From Rhabditoides inermis (taxonomy: Eukaryota > Nematoda > Chromadorea > Rhabditida > Rhabditidae): a DNA stretch of 64,000 bases. The position numbers were made by a program, and so were the translations under genes. This document shows, in pieces, positions 28,967 to 41,096 of the stretch (the first letter of the stretch is position 1; every line of letters starts with the position of its first letter). Below the pieces are notes generated by a model. It worked only from the letters and a program-made list of their open reading frames with translations. It did no database searches and was not told the origin of the DNA. The DNA is taken from assembly GCA_963966185.1 (NCBI GenBank), contig CAWZYM010000151.1:1794501-1858500 (forward strand), given 5' to 3'.

Positions 28967-31900
28967 ATGTCTGCGAAGAGTCGCAGGAGGTGCTTCTTCG
29001 ATATCACCATCGACGGAAGGGATGTGAGTGCACGGCGATTCAGATAGCATATGGACTGACGTCATAGTTAATACGAATATTGCATGGTTGCAGGCTGGCC
29101 GCGTTGTGTTCGAGCTGTTTGACGATGTCGCCCCGCAGACAACCAACAACTTCCTCCAGGTGAGCATTTTGTTTACTTGTTGTTGTTGTTGTTGTTGTTT
29201 ATCCCCGTCTTTCAAGCTGTGCACTGGCGCGGCAGGTGTGGGCAAGAGCGGTCGCCCCCTCCACTACAAGGGCAGCGGATTCCACAGGGTCATCAAGGAC
29301 TTTATGATCCAGGTACGTCTATTCTCGTTACTTACTAAGTTGGGTAAGAATAGATTGAAAATCATCCTCGATTCTTATTACGCTATTTACTTAATTTGAA
29401 CGTATTCTTAGTGGTTATGGGTATGGCGGTTGTGTAACGGGCGGCAGAATAATTTTGGCGTTTGTTCAGGGCGGTGACTTCACTGCTGGCAACGGCACGG
29501 GAGGAGAGTCGATCTACGGAGGCATGTTCGAGGACGAGGACTTTGTCATGGTACGCAGGGGAGGGGAGGAAGATGACTATTGTGTGGTTATGTCATGAGA
29601 GAATCATGAATTGTGATTTGGTGATGATGAACATGAGTTGGCTATTTGTGTTCCAATGGAAACGATTGTTGAGGATTTCTATCTTCATTACATACATTTG
29701 TGGTGAAACATAACATTGCAAGTAAAAATTTCTAGTACATATACGTGTCGATGTTTTCAGAAGCACGACAAGCCGTTTCTTCTGTCGATGGCGAACAAGG
29801 GCCCGAACACGAACGGATCGCAGTTCTTCGTCACAACCAAGCCAGCCCCGCACCTCAACGGGAAACACGTCGTATTCGGACGGGTACGTATGCTCATATG
29901 TACATTGAATGCCGGCCAGAGTGGTTCTACTTTATGCATATTTGCATGTTGCATACACTCGGTACCGTTGTGTGTTGCAGGTGGTGTCCGGCTCGGAGGT
30001 TGTGGTGGAGGTGGAGCATCTGAAGACGGACGAGAAGAGCCGTCCGAGGGCCGATGTGACCATCATCAACTGCGGGGAGCTGGTGCGCAAGAGGAAGAAG
30101 AGCGAGAGCAGCGAGGAAGACGCCAGCAGCGGGGACGACGACAGGTGGGCGACGCGATTATCGGACGACGGACGAATATAGCTATATGTTCGTCATGTTT
30201 CTAATTTCAGCTCTTCGGACGAGGAGAAGTCTGGCTCGAAGAAGGCGAAGGGCTTGGAGAAGGAGAAGGAGGTGCAGGTGTCGACTATCAGGGCGGAGGA
30301 CCTGCCGCCCGAGCCGGCCGGACAGCACTCGTTCCTAATGCGAAGGAGCAGGACCCCCGAGGAGAAGAGGAGGGAGAGGGAGGAGAAGGTGCGTGGAGTG
30401 AGGAAGGATATTGGGTCATATGTTTCAATGTATTGATAGGTTGCTAATGGGTTGAGTTGAGAGTCGTAATTCTTTGATCGTGATGAGTTCTACAGAAACC
30501 AGAACAATGCATTTTTTAGTGGGAATTTTTTTAGTAATTGAGTTTATCTGAAACTGAAAATATGGTTCGATGACTTACCATTTACAAGTTTACCTCTGAC
30601 GCTTGAAGTGACTAGTGCATGTTGTTTTCAGCGTGAGAAGGAGCGCGGCGAGCGCCGGCGTCGCTCCCGGTCCCGATCCCGTGACAGGGGCAGGGGAGAC
30701 AGGGACAGGAGGGACAGGAGCAAGCGGAGCAGGAGGTGGGGGGGGGGGGGGTGGAGGGACAAGGCGACAGTTGTCGTGGTTTTGTTATAGAACAGAACAG
30801 GGAATTACCCTGACACTTTCATTTTGCGTGGGTACTGGCCATGATCCGTATTTTTCACGGGATAAATTGATGGTTGTCAGGTCTCGTTCCCGCTCGACTT
30901 CTCCTTGGCGAAAGGAGGATCGTCGGGAGAGGGGCGGGGACAGCTACCGAGACAGGGAGAGGGAGAGGCACAGGGAGAGAGTCGAGAGGGAGACGGGCAT
31001 CAAGGTAAGGGGGAGGGGAGTGGAGGGGAGGGATGACCGATGTGTTGCAGTCGAAGGGCCGTGGTGTGATGCGCTTCCAGTCCCGGATGGACCGCGAGGT
31101 GACTCCGCCCCACTGGAGGAGGGAGGAGGTGAGGGATGGGAGACAGTTCATGTGTTAGTTTAGTTATACTTTTGTTTAGTTAGCGAGTAGTCTGTTTATT
31201 GGCAGATCTAATTTCTAAAGAGCTAGCTTATCGGATTATCGCGTACTATCACTTTTAGATGCGTGTGATGAAGCTGTCGGAGCTGCATGCCAAGCGGGAG
31301 GAGCTGGGAGGAGGAGACGCAGTGGTGAAGAAGAGGAAGAGGACCAGGAGCGAGGAGGAGGCCGAAGAGAAGGAGGTGAGAGGGCAGAGCAGAGGGTGTT
31401 AGCCATAGTTATTGCCACTTTCGATATAAGGAGTACGATATACGATATCCGAATCCGAGGTTCCGATTTCACATTTAGTTCCAAGAACTTGAACACAAGT
31501 GATTGTGTGTTATTTGTAGAGAGCCGAGAATGGTAATGGAGTGAAGCCGGAGCCGGAGGAGGAGGAGGGGGAGAAGGAGAAGGAGGAACGCCGCGGAGGC
31601 AGCAGCGACGAGGAGAGCGATGACGAGGTGGGTGGGATAGAGACGGGTGATATATATTGTGTGTTTTATTATTATTACTTTGTGGTTGTGGGTATTGTTG
31701 GATTTCTTTTTTTTTGTAATGGGTGCATATTGCAGAACGTGCTGGAAGGCGACGAGAAGGAGCAGGAGCGCCGTATGATGGACGAGGCATTCAGGAAGAA
31801 GGTGAGCAGAAAAAGAGTGTTGATTGATGTTAAGATTGCAAATCGTTTTGTTTCAGTCTACCGATGGCAAGGCAGGCAGCGACAGCGACTCGGGGGAGAA

Positions 31901-32283
31901 GGAGAAGGAGAAACGCAAGAGTCGCAGTCCCCGCAGGCGGTGAGTGGGGAGGGGGGAGGGGATAGGAGAAGTTGGAGGTAGAGGTACAATAATGAGGAAG
32001 TTGGCTGCCTACAATGGATGAATTCTGTATGAATTTCTCTAAATGTCATTGCAGTTCTCCTTCTCGCGAGCGTCATCGCAGCGGCAGCAACGATAGGAGA
32101 AAGTCGAGGAGCAAGGTGACCCCTCTCTCTCTCTCTCTCTCTCTCCCTCTCTCTCTCTCTCTCGCCATACGATTTGAGATCTTTTTAATAAAAAACCTTG
32201 TGCTATAAAAAAAAACAATGTGCTCTTTGCAGGATCGTTCCCGCAAGTCTGCCTCGCGTGGCCGCTCCTCGTCTTCTGACTGA
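28967..32283 (+). CDS. Cyclophilin with C-terminal Arg/Ser (SR) tail
   Basis: Sixteen exons (28967-29023 through 32233-32283) give 518 aa. Residues 1-185 are a cyclophilin peptidyl-prolyl isomerase: [48 protein letters not shown] and [12 protein letters not shown], so the catalytic Arg/Phe/Gln/His positions are present. The loop [12 protein letters not shown] is typical of large SR-cyclophilins. The rest is charged, with Arg/Ser-Asp runs ([26 protein letters not shown]), typical of nuclear proteins linked to splicing speckles. It resembles C. elegans cyn-8 and vertebrate NKTR/cyclophilin G; the exact ortholog is not certain. Confidence 0.92.
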
Positions 32284-33205
32284 CCGCAGTCCCCTAGTAC
32301 CACTCCAGTATCTCCCTAGCAGTTGTGTCTCCACCCCTCCCCCTCTTCTCTACTATCTCCCACTCGTTGTGTATCATTGCTCTCTTGTTTCTGTCTGCTT
32401 AATCTATTGAACCGTCCCTCGTCTCTGTTTTGACATGGCGGTGGCTGTTATCATTCTATCAATTGAATTATAATTATCAATCACATGTTTTCGAAATGAT
32501 GTGGAATGGCCCCAAATGCAGTCCTCGTTGCCTCGTTCTATTTTTGATGATCCTCGTTTCGTTTTTTTTTTGTTCATTTCGTGGCGTTGTAAGCTCTCCG
32601 TTGGAAAGTAATAATTTATTAGTGCTGGATAAAGTAAGGTTTGTGAAATTTTGTCTTGTGAATTTGTGATCAGTGAAATGTGTGGTTTGTAGCGTTTTTA
32701 GTGAGGCAGTAGTATAAGATAGCGCATATCAACGTGGAGATAAGGCGATGCTCGTTGTGTACTTATTTGCGCGCGTGTGAACTTGGGAGACTCGAGTGCT
32801 GTTCACTATTCGACAGATGCAAGTCGTGTCTAGTTATTTCCGGAAGTTTTGTGTTTGATATGTGGTACGACAGGTGTTTCGATCTTGGCTCTTGCGTCAG
32901 TAAATGACTATGTGAAAAATTCGAATAATCATTTCACGTTTTCTCCGCAATCTTGATGTTTTAATCTTATTGCTTGACATTTACACGAGTATGCAGTTCT
33001 AAGCCAATTTCCTGTTACCCGTGATTATTTTATTTATAACTTAAAAAATATCATAGCTACAATCCTCTGTTAGGGTGGGCTGTAATGATAAATGATTAGA
33101 CGTTATAAATTACATTTTAACATTATATCATATATCTATTCGTGATTTTCGTGTTGTTTTGTATTCATCTGCAATGTTTCAAACTTTTTGTATTTTCATT
33201 CCCAG
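32284..33205. other. Intergenic region
   Basis: 922 bp containing the cyclophilin 3' UTR and the upstream region of the coiled-coil gene. No gene or RNA recognised. Confidence 0.5.
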
Positions 33206-33317
33206 ATGAGATTCGTTCTCTTACTCGCTGCTCTCGCAGTGGTCACAGCGACTGCCTACGATCTGACCGGAAAGAATGTGACGGATATTATGAAGGTATC
33301 CTCCTCCTCCTCCCCCC

Positions 33318-33405
<88 letters not shown>

Positions 33406-36400
33406 ACTCTCTCATCTCTAGCTCATCGACGACATCAACGCGCAGCTGAAGCAGGACATTCAGGAGGACATCGCCCTGGCCAACGACAAGAAGCAGGAGC
33501 TGAAGGTGGGCGGGGCGAAAAGGGGCGGGGCGACGTGTTTTGTAGCGCGACGTGAAGACGGCTGCTTGGTGGAAGCTGCATGAGTGGAAGGTCACCGTAG
33601 AAGACTAGTCCGATGACGTGGATGATGACGTCACGGTTTCAGAGTGACGTGTCGAATAAGGTGAACGAGAAGATGGAGGAGATTCGGAACAACATCCGCG
33701 AGAGGATCGACCAGATAGAGAAGGAGAGGGTGAGGGGGGAGTGGGGAGATAGCTCTAGGAAACACTTTACAGTAAGGGCTGTATTTCGAAACGTTCTTCT
33801 TTTGAAACGATTCGTGCAGATGATGTCATGTGCACATGTGCACAACACTGATCGCCACTATCACTCTATCTCTTTCTATAATCATCATCCTCTGACTACA
33901 TGCTAGCCTCTTTCGGTCTGACCGTGCTGTTCTGTTTTCTGTTGTGACATGCGTGCTGTCCCCTCTCGTTATCAGCCGTCGTCCCCTCACTCCCCGGCCC
34001 CTCTCTGATCAGTGTCTGCTGCGAGTAAGTGTACTTGTAGCTCCCATAGTTTGTGCCCTTCTCTTATCTATTCTGACCAACTGACGTCTGAACGCTCAGA
34101 TTAGCATTTCTGTTTGTCTGTTTTTGGAAACGATTCAATCACGAGATGATTAGAAAAAAACCGGGAAGTGATCTTTCAGATCTCGAAATATGCAAACTTG
34201 ATCTGGAATCTAACTCACACGTTTTCAGCAGCAAGAGAGGGAGGCATTCAATCAGGAGAAGCAGAAGCTGGTCGAGGAGGCCAAGCAGGTCAATCGATCA
34301 CATTCATCAGCTGATTATCGATTATTGATCGACTGTTGACGTTCCAGAAGCTGCAGCAGGCGCAAGAGGCTGCGGCACAGCGCGAGGCCGAAAAAGCCGC
34401 CCAGAGGGAGCAGGTATCGATCGACTATCGATTAATTGTTGATTGTCTTTTCAGAAGCGCAAGGAGCTGCAGGATGCTTTCGAAGCCAAGAAGGCCGAGT
34501 GGCAGCAGAAGAAGGCTGACGAGCAGCAGAAGAAGACTGTGAGTGGGCGGGGCTTGAAGGGGCGGGGCTTAGACAAGTCGTTCAGGATGCTCTGAACCAC
34601 CTCAAAGAACTGATCAATGAGGCGAACATCGCCAAGAAGGAGCAGAAGGAGGTGAGATACGGATAAGAATATCACAAAAAAATGGATATTATGAAACAGT
34701 CGTTGCGTACGTTTCATAGCAGTATTTTTTTTCGTTTCATAGCCGGGGGCGCGGCTCAGTGGATAGAGCGTTCGTCTCTCAATCTCACGGTCACTGGTTC
34801 GATCCCATTCGGAGTCAACCATTCTTGCGAAATTCACTAAGCCCCTGTGGTGTGGTAATCCACTCTCATGGCAGCCAGAATGCGTAACAGCACCATCTAC
34901 GAACTCAAGAACGGAATGCCGACGCCACCCAACCCAACTACCTCTGCTGACGTCGTCGTAATCCAAGAACCCTATCTTGTTCTCGACCAGGAGGACCCCG
35001 GATTCAACCGGCTAAAAAAAGTATTATAAGCGAATTGCCACCACTATCAATAATATCTTTTTGCTAAATTTGGACAATCATCATACAAAAAAGAAAAGCG
35101 ATCAGCTATGACTTCAATCAAAAAAAGATGTTGTGATTTAACTTTTGTGTAATCTAACTTTTATAATCGAGTTGATGAGCCTTTTTCTGGTATTTTCAGA
35201 CACAATATTTGTTACAAAAAAAGGGGCATGGGCATGGCTTAAAGAGGCGGAGTCTAAGTGGGCGTGGCTTGCAGGCGTATGACGTCAAGGTGGAGGAGGC
35301 TGCGAACAAGAGACAAGAGGCGCGCAATCGTCTCTCTGTAGCCAAGAAGCAGCTAGACGCTGAGGAGGAGGTGGGCGGGGCTAGTGAGGGCGGGGCGGAG
35401 TCTGAGAGGGCGGGGCCTAATCCTGTATTCCAGGCCCTGAACGAGCAGCTCGCCGCCTTCCAGCAGCACCAGAGCGAGTTCCAGCAGGACGTCAAGGTAG
35501 GGGGTGGGGCTAAAGGGGGCGGAGCCAATCTCGTATTCCAGGATGCTCTGACTGAGGATCTCAAGGAGCAGTTCACTCTTAATGCCGAGAAGCAGATGGA
35601 CACCGAATACGAAGAGGTGGGCGTGGCCAAGAAAGGCGGAGCCTACGTTCTCTTTCAGGAGCTGCGTGAGGTTGCGAAGCAGGAGCTGCAGAAGATCGCC
35701 GACGTTGGACTGAGTGAGGACGAGAAGGCGGTGAGTGGGCGGGGCTGAAGTGGGCGGAGCTTATCAAGGGGGTGGTTTCAGTACATCGAGAACAAGCTTG
35801 TGGAGAAAGCGCAGGAAAAGTGGGAGCAGATCAAGCAGAAGGTTCAGGAGGTGAGACAGAAACACCGGAACTTTACTTCCTTTCTTTCATCTTCCGTTCT
35901 CTATTTATCCATTATAATAATCCGATAATCAAGGAATAATTATAATTCATCATCGCAGAAGAAGTCCAGCTCCTCCCCCTCCGTCTCTGCCCGCGCTCTT
36001 CTCTCGGATGCCACCATTGACTCTGCCGTCGACACTCTCGTCAACCGAATCACCGCCAATCCGTTCATTCCACAGGATAAGAAGGTTCTTGCGTGTTCAA
36101 AGAAATCATTACTAAAACGTTTCGCCGAACTTATATTTTTCGAGTAAATCTCCACATCTTCAATACTAGGCGCGTTAGAAGAACACGCAATTTCAACCAT
36201 AGATGACATTGTATACATAGGGCATACTAGTGATCTCACTTCTCAAATAATATCTCACATTGTCTGAGCATCATTTTGAAAAAAAAACTTGGCCAAAAAT
36301 AGACTAAGAAATTCACAATAGCGCTTTCAGAACCAAATCCGCGACAAGTTCAACACTGTCAAGCGGGACATAAAGACCCAACAGCAGGAGAAGGAGGCAC

Positions 36401-37489
36401 AGGTATCGATCAATTATTGATCGAGTATTGATCGATTATCGATGTATTGATTTTCAGATGCTGGTCGCTCTGGATCAGCTGCAGCAGTGGAAAGAGCAGA
36501 TCAAGCAGAAGAAGGCCGCCGGAACCACCGGAGTGAGTATCGATAGATTATCGATTGATAACTTATTTCCAAATTAGACTGTCACGGCTGCCGCACGCAG
36601 CTTCGACATCGGGCAGTTTGTTGGAGGCAAGCAGGTAGGCGAGGTTTGTGGAGGCGGGGCTGTGATGGGCGTGTCTAGATGGGCTGGCAGCAGCTGGAGA
36701 TTTTCAACAAGTTGAGCGAGAAGAGGAGGGGCGAAGAGAAGGAGGAGGAGGATGAAATCTGGGGAATGGGAAAGGTGGGGAGAGAAAAAGAGGACGGGTA
36801 GTCGGTAGTACAACAATGAGGGAAAATTAACCAAAAAACTTGATAATGCGATATGTTTCACTTGCCGGGTAAAACAATCGTACAGAAATAGATACATCAA
36901 TTTCACAAATGAAGGCAAATAAAAAAAGTTACGTGTTCAAACAATCTGAAAAAATCTTTCAGATTCTCGATTTCATCAGGCAAAAGCGAGCGGAAAGAGA
37001 GGCTGAGATAGACGAAGAGGTGAGAGAGAGAGAAAGTGTGAGAAAAATGGAGAGATACAAAGAAAGCGAGGGAAAAGGGGGAAGAGAGAGGGAGGTAGAT
37101 AGTGGAAGAGGGAGCGAAGGGGGGAGAGAGAGGGAGAGAAATAGAGAAAGATAGATGAGTGACGTCATTTTTCAGAAGCAGTTCCAGCTGGATGTGTTCA
37201 AGCTGATCAAGGACAAGATATACGGCAAGAAGAACAAGCAGACTGAGGTGAGAGAACCTCTCTCCCTCTCCCCTCTCTCACTCTCTCTCTCTCCTCCTCC
37301 TCCCTCTCTCCTCTCTCCCTCTCTCTCTCTCTCCTCCCTCTCTCCTCTCTCCTCTCTCTCTCTCTTCCCTCCCTCCCCCTCTCTGACTTCTCTCTTTTTC
37401 TCCCCTCTCTCTCCCTCTCTCCCTCTCTCCCTCTCCCTCTATCCTTCTCTCTTTCTCTCCCCTCTCTCTCCCTCTCTCCCTCCCTCTAT

Positions 37490-37542
<53 letters not shown>

Positions 37543-37809
37543 CTCCCTCCCCCTCTCTGACTTCTCTCTTTTTCTCCCCTCTCTCTCCCTCTCTCCCTCT
37601 CTCCCTCTCCCTCTATCCTTCTCTCTTTCTCTCCCCTCTCTCTCCCTCTCTCCCTCCCTCTATCCTTCTCTCTCTCTCTCTCTCTTCCCTCCCTCCCCCT
37701 CTCTGACTTCTCTCTTTTTCTCCCCTCTCTCTCCCTCTCTCCCTCTCTCCCTCTCCCTCTATCCTTCTCTCTTTCTCTCCCCTCTCTCTCCCTCTCTCCC
37801 TCCCTCTAT

Positions 37810-37860
<51 letters not shown>

Positions 37861-38733
37861 TACCCTCCGTTCAGACCCCTGCTTCCTCCGAGGAGAACCC
37901 GAACGCGACTGTCGAGGAGATCAAGGCTCGTCTCCAGAGGAAGAGGGAGCAGGTGGGCATAAAACACTACGCAATACTAATGACGAATATGATAGTCGTA
38001 CGACGATTACAGTAATTTGAAAACTTTCAGAAGCTGAAGGAGTGGCGGGAGACGTTCGATAAGCTGGCAGCGAAGAAGGTCAGCTGGGACGAGGAGATCG
38101 AGGTGGGTCAGATTCGGACAGAAAAAAACCATTGTACAAACGTTATTTGACGCGGTGTTCCCTTTCCATTGAACCGGCAAAATCCAAACAGAACACCCGA
38201 GCTGTGGGGTCAAGTGACTTTGTTGCATCGATGTTTTCAGAAGCGGCCTATCGGAGGTGACTCTGCTTCGAACACAGACACGGAGTCTGAGGTCGGGTCT
38301 GCGGAGGCGGTCACAAGGGCCACCCTGCTAGAGACGTGGGTTGAATGGTTGAATCTATTTCTCATATCCTCCGTCCTCTCAATGTCTGAACTCATCGCTG
38401 GTTTGCGTTTGGAGATGCACGAAGTGGCGAAAGACATAACAGCCACAGCGATACGTTCCACGCAGATTATGTCATAGCAACCGAGAAAGTGTTCACAATC
38501 TTCTGTTGATCACATGTTTCAAGCTGAGCATATCTCATAACAATAGGATCAACACAAAAAGTGTTCATTTCTAAAAAAAAAAAGATTTCAGCATCTACGG
38601 CGCCTCTAACTGGCAGACTGTGGCATGGGTGCTTCTCGCTCTGTGTATCGTTCTGGCACTCACTCTCGCCGGACTCATCGTGTACCAGGTACCGCCCCCA
38701 CAGGCCACGCCTCCTTTGAGAGACAGAGAGAGG

Positions 38734-38785
<52 letters not shown>

Positions 38786-39107
38786 TGATCCGTATGTTGT
38801 AGGTGGTGAATGCTCGTCGCGACTACCAGAACCTGGATGGTGTGAACAGTGCGGCGTCGCCTGCCCGCGGTCCCAAGCTGTCCACCAATGCTGGTCCCCT
38901 ACAGCCATACGACAGCAACAAGGTAGAATGTTATGGAGAGCCTCGGAGACAACACTGCGTGCTACCACGTGTGTCCATGACATTCAACTTCCCGAATGAG
39001 GAGATCAAGTGACAGTCGCCCTGTGATTTCAAGTGTTTCAGGCGGTCGTTCCTCTCAAGGATGCTGTCGACGGTGTCGGAGGAAGCGGCGAGAAACAGCA
39101 GTTCTGA
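33206..39107 (+). CDS. Secreted or membrane coiled-coil protein, unknown family
   Basis: Twenty-six exons give 679 aa, with ATG directly after an acceptor (TTCATTCCCAG), a possible trans-splice or 5' UTR splice site. The N-terminus MRFVLLLAALAVVTATA is a signal peptide. About 550 residues rich in Lys, Glu, Gln and Ala follow, predicted coiled coil (for example KLQQAQEAAAQREAEKAAQ). Near the C-terminus is a transmembrane segment (VAWVLLALCIVLALTLAGLI) and a tail of about 65 residues. Apart from the three near the end, every exon is a multiple of three and every junction is in phase 0, and many exons begin with Lys or Gln. The introns fall into recurring sequence families. Likely a type I membrane protein with an extracellular rod; function unknown. 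Confidence 0.85.
34742..35035 (+). mobile_element. tRNA-derived SINE-like insertion in intron
   Basis: Intron 34652-35274 contains GGCTCAGTGGATAGAGC (A box) and GGTTCGATCCC (B box) with tRNA-like spacing. About 220 bp of unrelated sequence follow, ending in CTAAAAAAAG. Direct repeats at the ends are unclear. The body has a 53-codon frame starting MAARMRNSTIYELK. Confidence 0.55.
37258..37860. repeat. CT-rich intron minisatellite
   Basis: Intron 37248-37874 of the coiled-coil gene is about 600 bp of CT-rich DNA. A longer unit marked by CTCTGACTTCTC recurs at 37382, 37556 and 37702, so the array has three units of about 146-174 bp. Confidence 0.9.
38710..38786. repeat. (GA)n microsatellite
   Basis: GA tract in intron 38689-38802, between the transmembrane exon and the tail exon of the coiled-coil gene. 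Confidence 0.85.
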
Positions 39108-39757
39108 AGACGAACACTGACGTCCGCCCGCCTGACGACGTCGACCCACGTCGTCTGATCATCTAGTGCCTTACCCACTTTCTGCCATGCATATATTCGT
39201 GTACATTACTGAATCTATTATAAATGTTTCTGCATTCAAAAAATCATTATATAAAAGTAAATTTTGGTGGTTACGTGCCTGCGCTAGAATATTGAAAATG
39301 ACATCTGCGAGAGGCACGTCCTTGTGGGAGGGGAGAAGAAGTGGAGTAGAGGGAGGCGCGTCTCCTATATTCACTATAGTAGGCTAAAGGCTAAGCGCTA
39401 GGTAAGCTATGTTTCTTATAAAAATTATACATACATACACATTACATGTTTTCACAGCCCAACGCTTCCATCAATTGAGGGCTATTCTGTTTTACTCTAT
39501 GTATCGTCCTAGTCCTAACACCCCCTCTCACTCTTCACCTTGCAACATATCCCCATGTACGTGCGTGTTTCAGTGTCTCATAAATGTTTCCGCATTCATC
39601 TCTAGTGATTTGTTGCATCGAAGACCTTGCCGGGGCAAAACAATATTGATCACACAAATTGCCGTTCGGCAGCGTTAACCGATCTTGCTTCACATACTTG
39701 CGGGGGCGGCACTCCGCCTCCTCTCTGCGCTCTCCCCGCCTCCACCACGCGCCGCCT
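39108..39757. other. Intergenic region
   Basis: 650 bp between the coiled-coil gene and the left arm of the collagen inverted repeat. No supported gene. Confidence 0.5.
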
Positions 39758-39838
39758 GTGTCTCTCGCGTGTCTCTCGCGTCTGCGCCCTCCACGGATCA
39801 GCGTGTTGTGGCGGGTGATCGAAGGGCGGGATGCCTGC

Positions 39839-39845
39839 TATATAA
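39839..39845 (+). promoter_or_regulatory. TATA box of collagen gene A
   Basis: TATATAA followed by GGCGG. A short 5' UTR exon ends at CTCCAAG (about 39899) and is spliced to the acceptor at 40001. Confidence 0.75.
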
Positions 39846-40001
39846 GGCGGGGGTATGAGTGGAAAGACAGTCCACTGCTGCAGTTCGACTCTCCAAGGTG
39901 AGTCCCCTCTGCTCCTCCTCCTCCTCCTCCTCCTCCTCCTCCTTCTCCTTCTCCTGCTCCTGCTCCTGCTGCTCCTTCTGCTCCACACTTGTCCGTTGTA
40001 G

Positions 40002-40963
40002 ATGACCGACGAGAAGAGACTCGAGGCCGAGGCGGCTTCTCTGCGCCGCGTCGCTTTCATGGGCGTTGCCCTGTCTACCATTGCCACCCTCGTGTGTGTC
40101 ATTTCTGTGCCCATGCTCTACAGCTACCTCCAGCACATGCAGTCTGTCATGCAGAACGAGGTCGATTTCTGCAAGTCCCGTTCCGGAAACATCTGGAGGG
40201 AGGTCACCCGCACTCAGGTTGGTCCTCTTGCTCCTTGCTCCTGGCTGAACGTTGCTGATGGTCCGTTTAGGTGCTCGCCAAGGTTACCGGAGGATCGGTG
40301 AGGTCCCGCCGTCAGGCTGGATACGAGTCGGCTGGAGTCGAGGGATCGTTCTCTGCTGCCCCCGCTGGAGGCTGCTGCGGATGCGGAGTCTCCGGACCCG
40401 GACCCCAGGGACCCCCCGGACCCGATGGAGAGGACGGATCCGACGGACAGCCCGGAGCCCCCGGAAACGACGGACCCGACGGACCCGCCGCCACCCCCGC
40501 TCCCCAGCACGACTTCTGCTTCGACTGCCCCGATGGCCCCGCTGGAGCCCCCGGAAACGCCGGACCCAAGGGACCCCCCGGAAACAACGGAGCTCCTGGA
40601 GCCCCCGGAGGACCCGGACAGCCCGGATCTCAGGGACCCCCCGGACCCCCTGGACCTGGAGGAAACGACGGACAGCCTGGAAACGCTGGAGCCCCCGGAG
40701 CCCCCGGACAGGTTCACGAGGTGCCCGCCCCCGCTGGACAGCCCGGAGCCCCCGGACCCGCTGGACCCCCCGGACCCGACGGACAGCCCGGAGGCCCCGG
40801 ACAGCCCGGACAGCAGGGAGCCCCTGGAGCCCCCGGAGACGCCGGAAGGGACGGAGCTCCCGGACAGCCCGGAAACGACGGACAGAACGGACCCGACGGA
40901 GACGCCGGAAACGGAGGAGGCTGCGACCACTGCCCCCCTCCCCGCACCGCCCCCGGATATTAA
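40002..40963 (+). CDS. Cuticle collagen (gene A of inverted pair)
   Basis: Two coding exons, 40002-40217 and 40271-40963, give 302 aa. The N-terminal region has a hydrophobic segment ([19 protein letters not shown]) as in membrane-inserted nematode cuticle collagens. It is followed by a furin-like site RSRRQ, the cysteine knot CCGCG, and interrupted Gly-X-Y blocks with CFDC between and CDHC after them. Nematode cuticle collagens of this plan trimerise in hypodermal secretory cells and are cross-linked in the cuticle. The ATG follows an acceptor (CCGTTGTAG) that closes a 5' UTR intron. AATAAATA near 41081 is a likely poly(A) signal. The protein is identical to gene B at 43574-44535. Confidence 0.95.
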
Positions 40964-41096
40964 GCCGGACCCTCTCCTTCCACAAAGGGACCTTCTGTAC
41001 ATCTCTCTTCTCTTTCCAATCATCTCTGCCATACACCTCACTGCAAGGGGCGAGATCCCCAAAACATGAAAAGTCAAAAATAAATATTTTGCAAAT

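Larger units (their letters stand above)
39758..41096. repeat. Inverted repeat, left arm (collagen gene A)
   Basis: 1339 bp arm matching 43441-44773 in reverse complement. Borders lie at GTGTCTCTCGCG (left) and TTTTGCAAAT (right). It covers promoter, gene and poly(A) signal. Confidence 0.95.

Noticed and set aside
35940..36239. 99-codon minus-strand frame (and similar ones at 38237-38461 and 39171-39374)
   Set aside because: They partly overlap exons of the + strand coiled-coil gene or its flanks, and I found no motif or mutual similarity.
37155..37706. 183-codon Ser/Leu/Pro-rich frame
   Set aside because: Translation of CT-rich intron DNA between two coding exons with matching phase.
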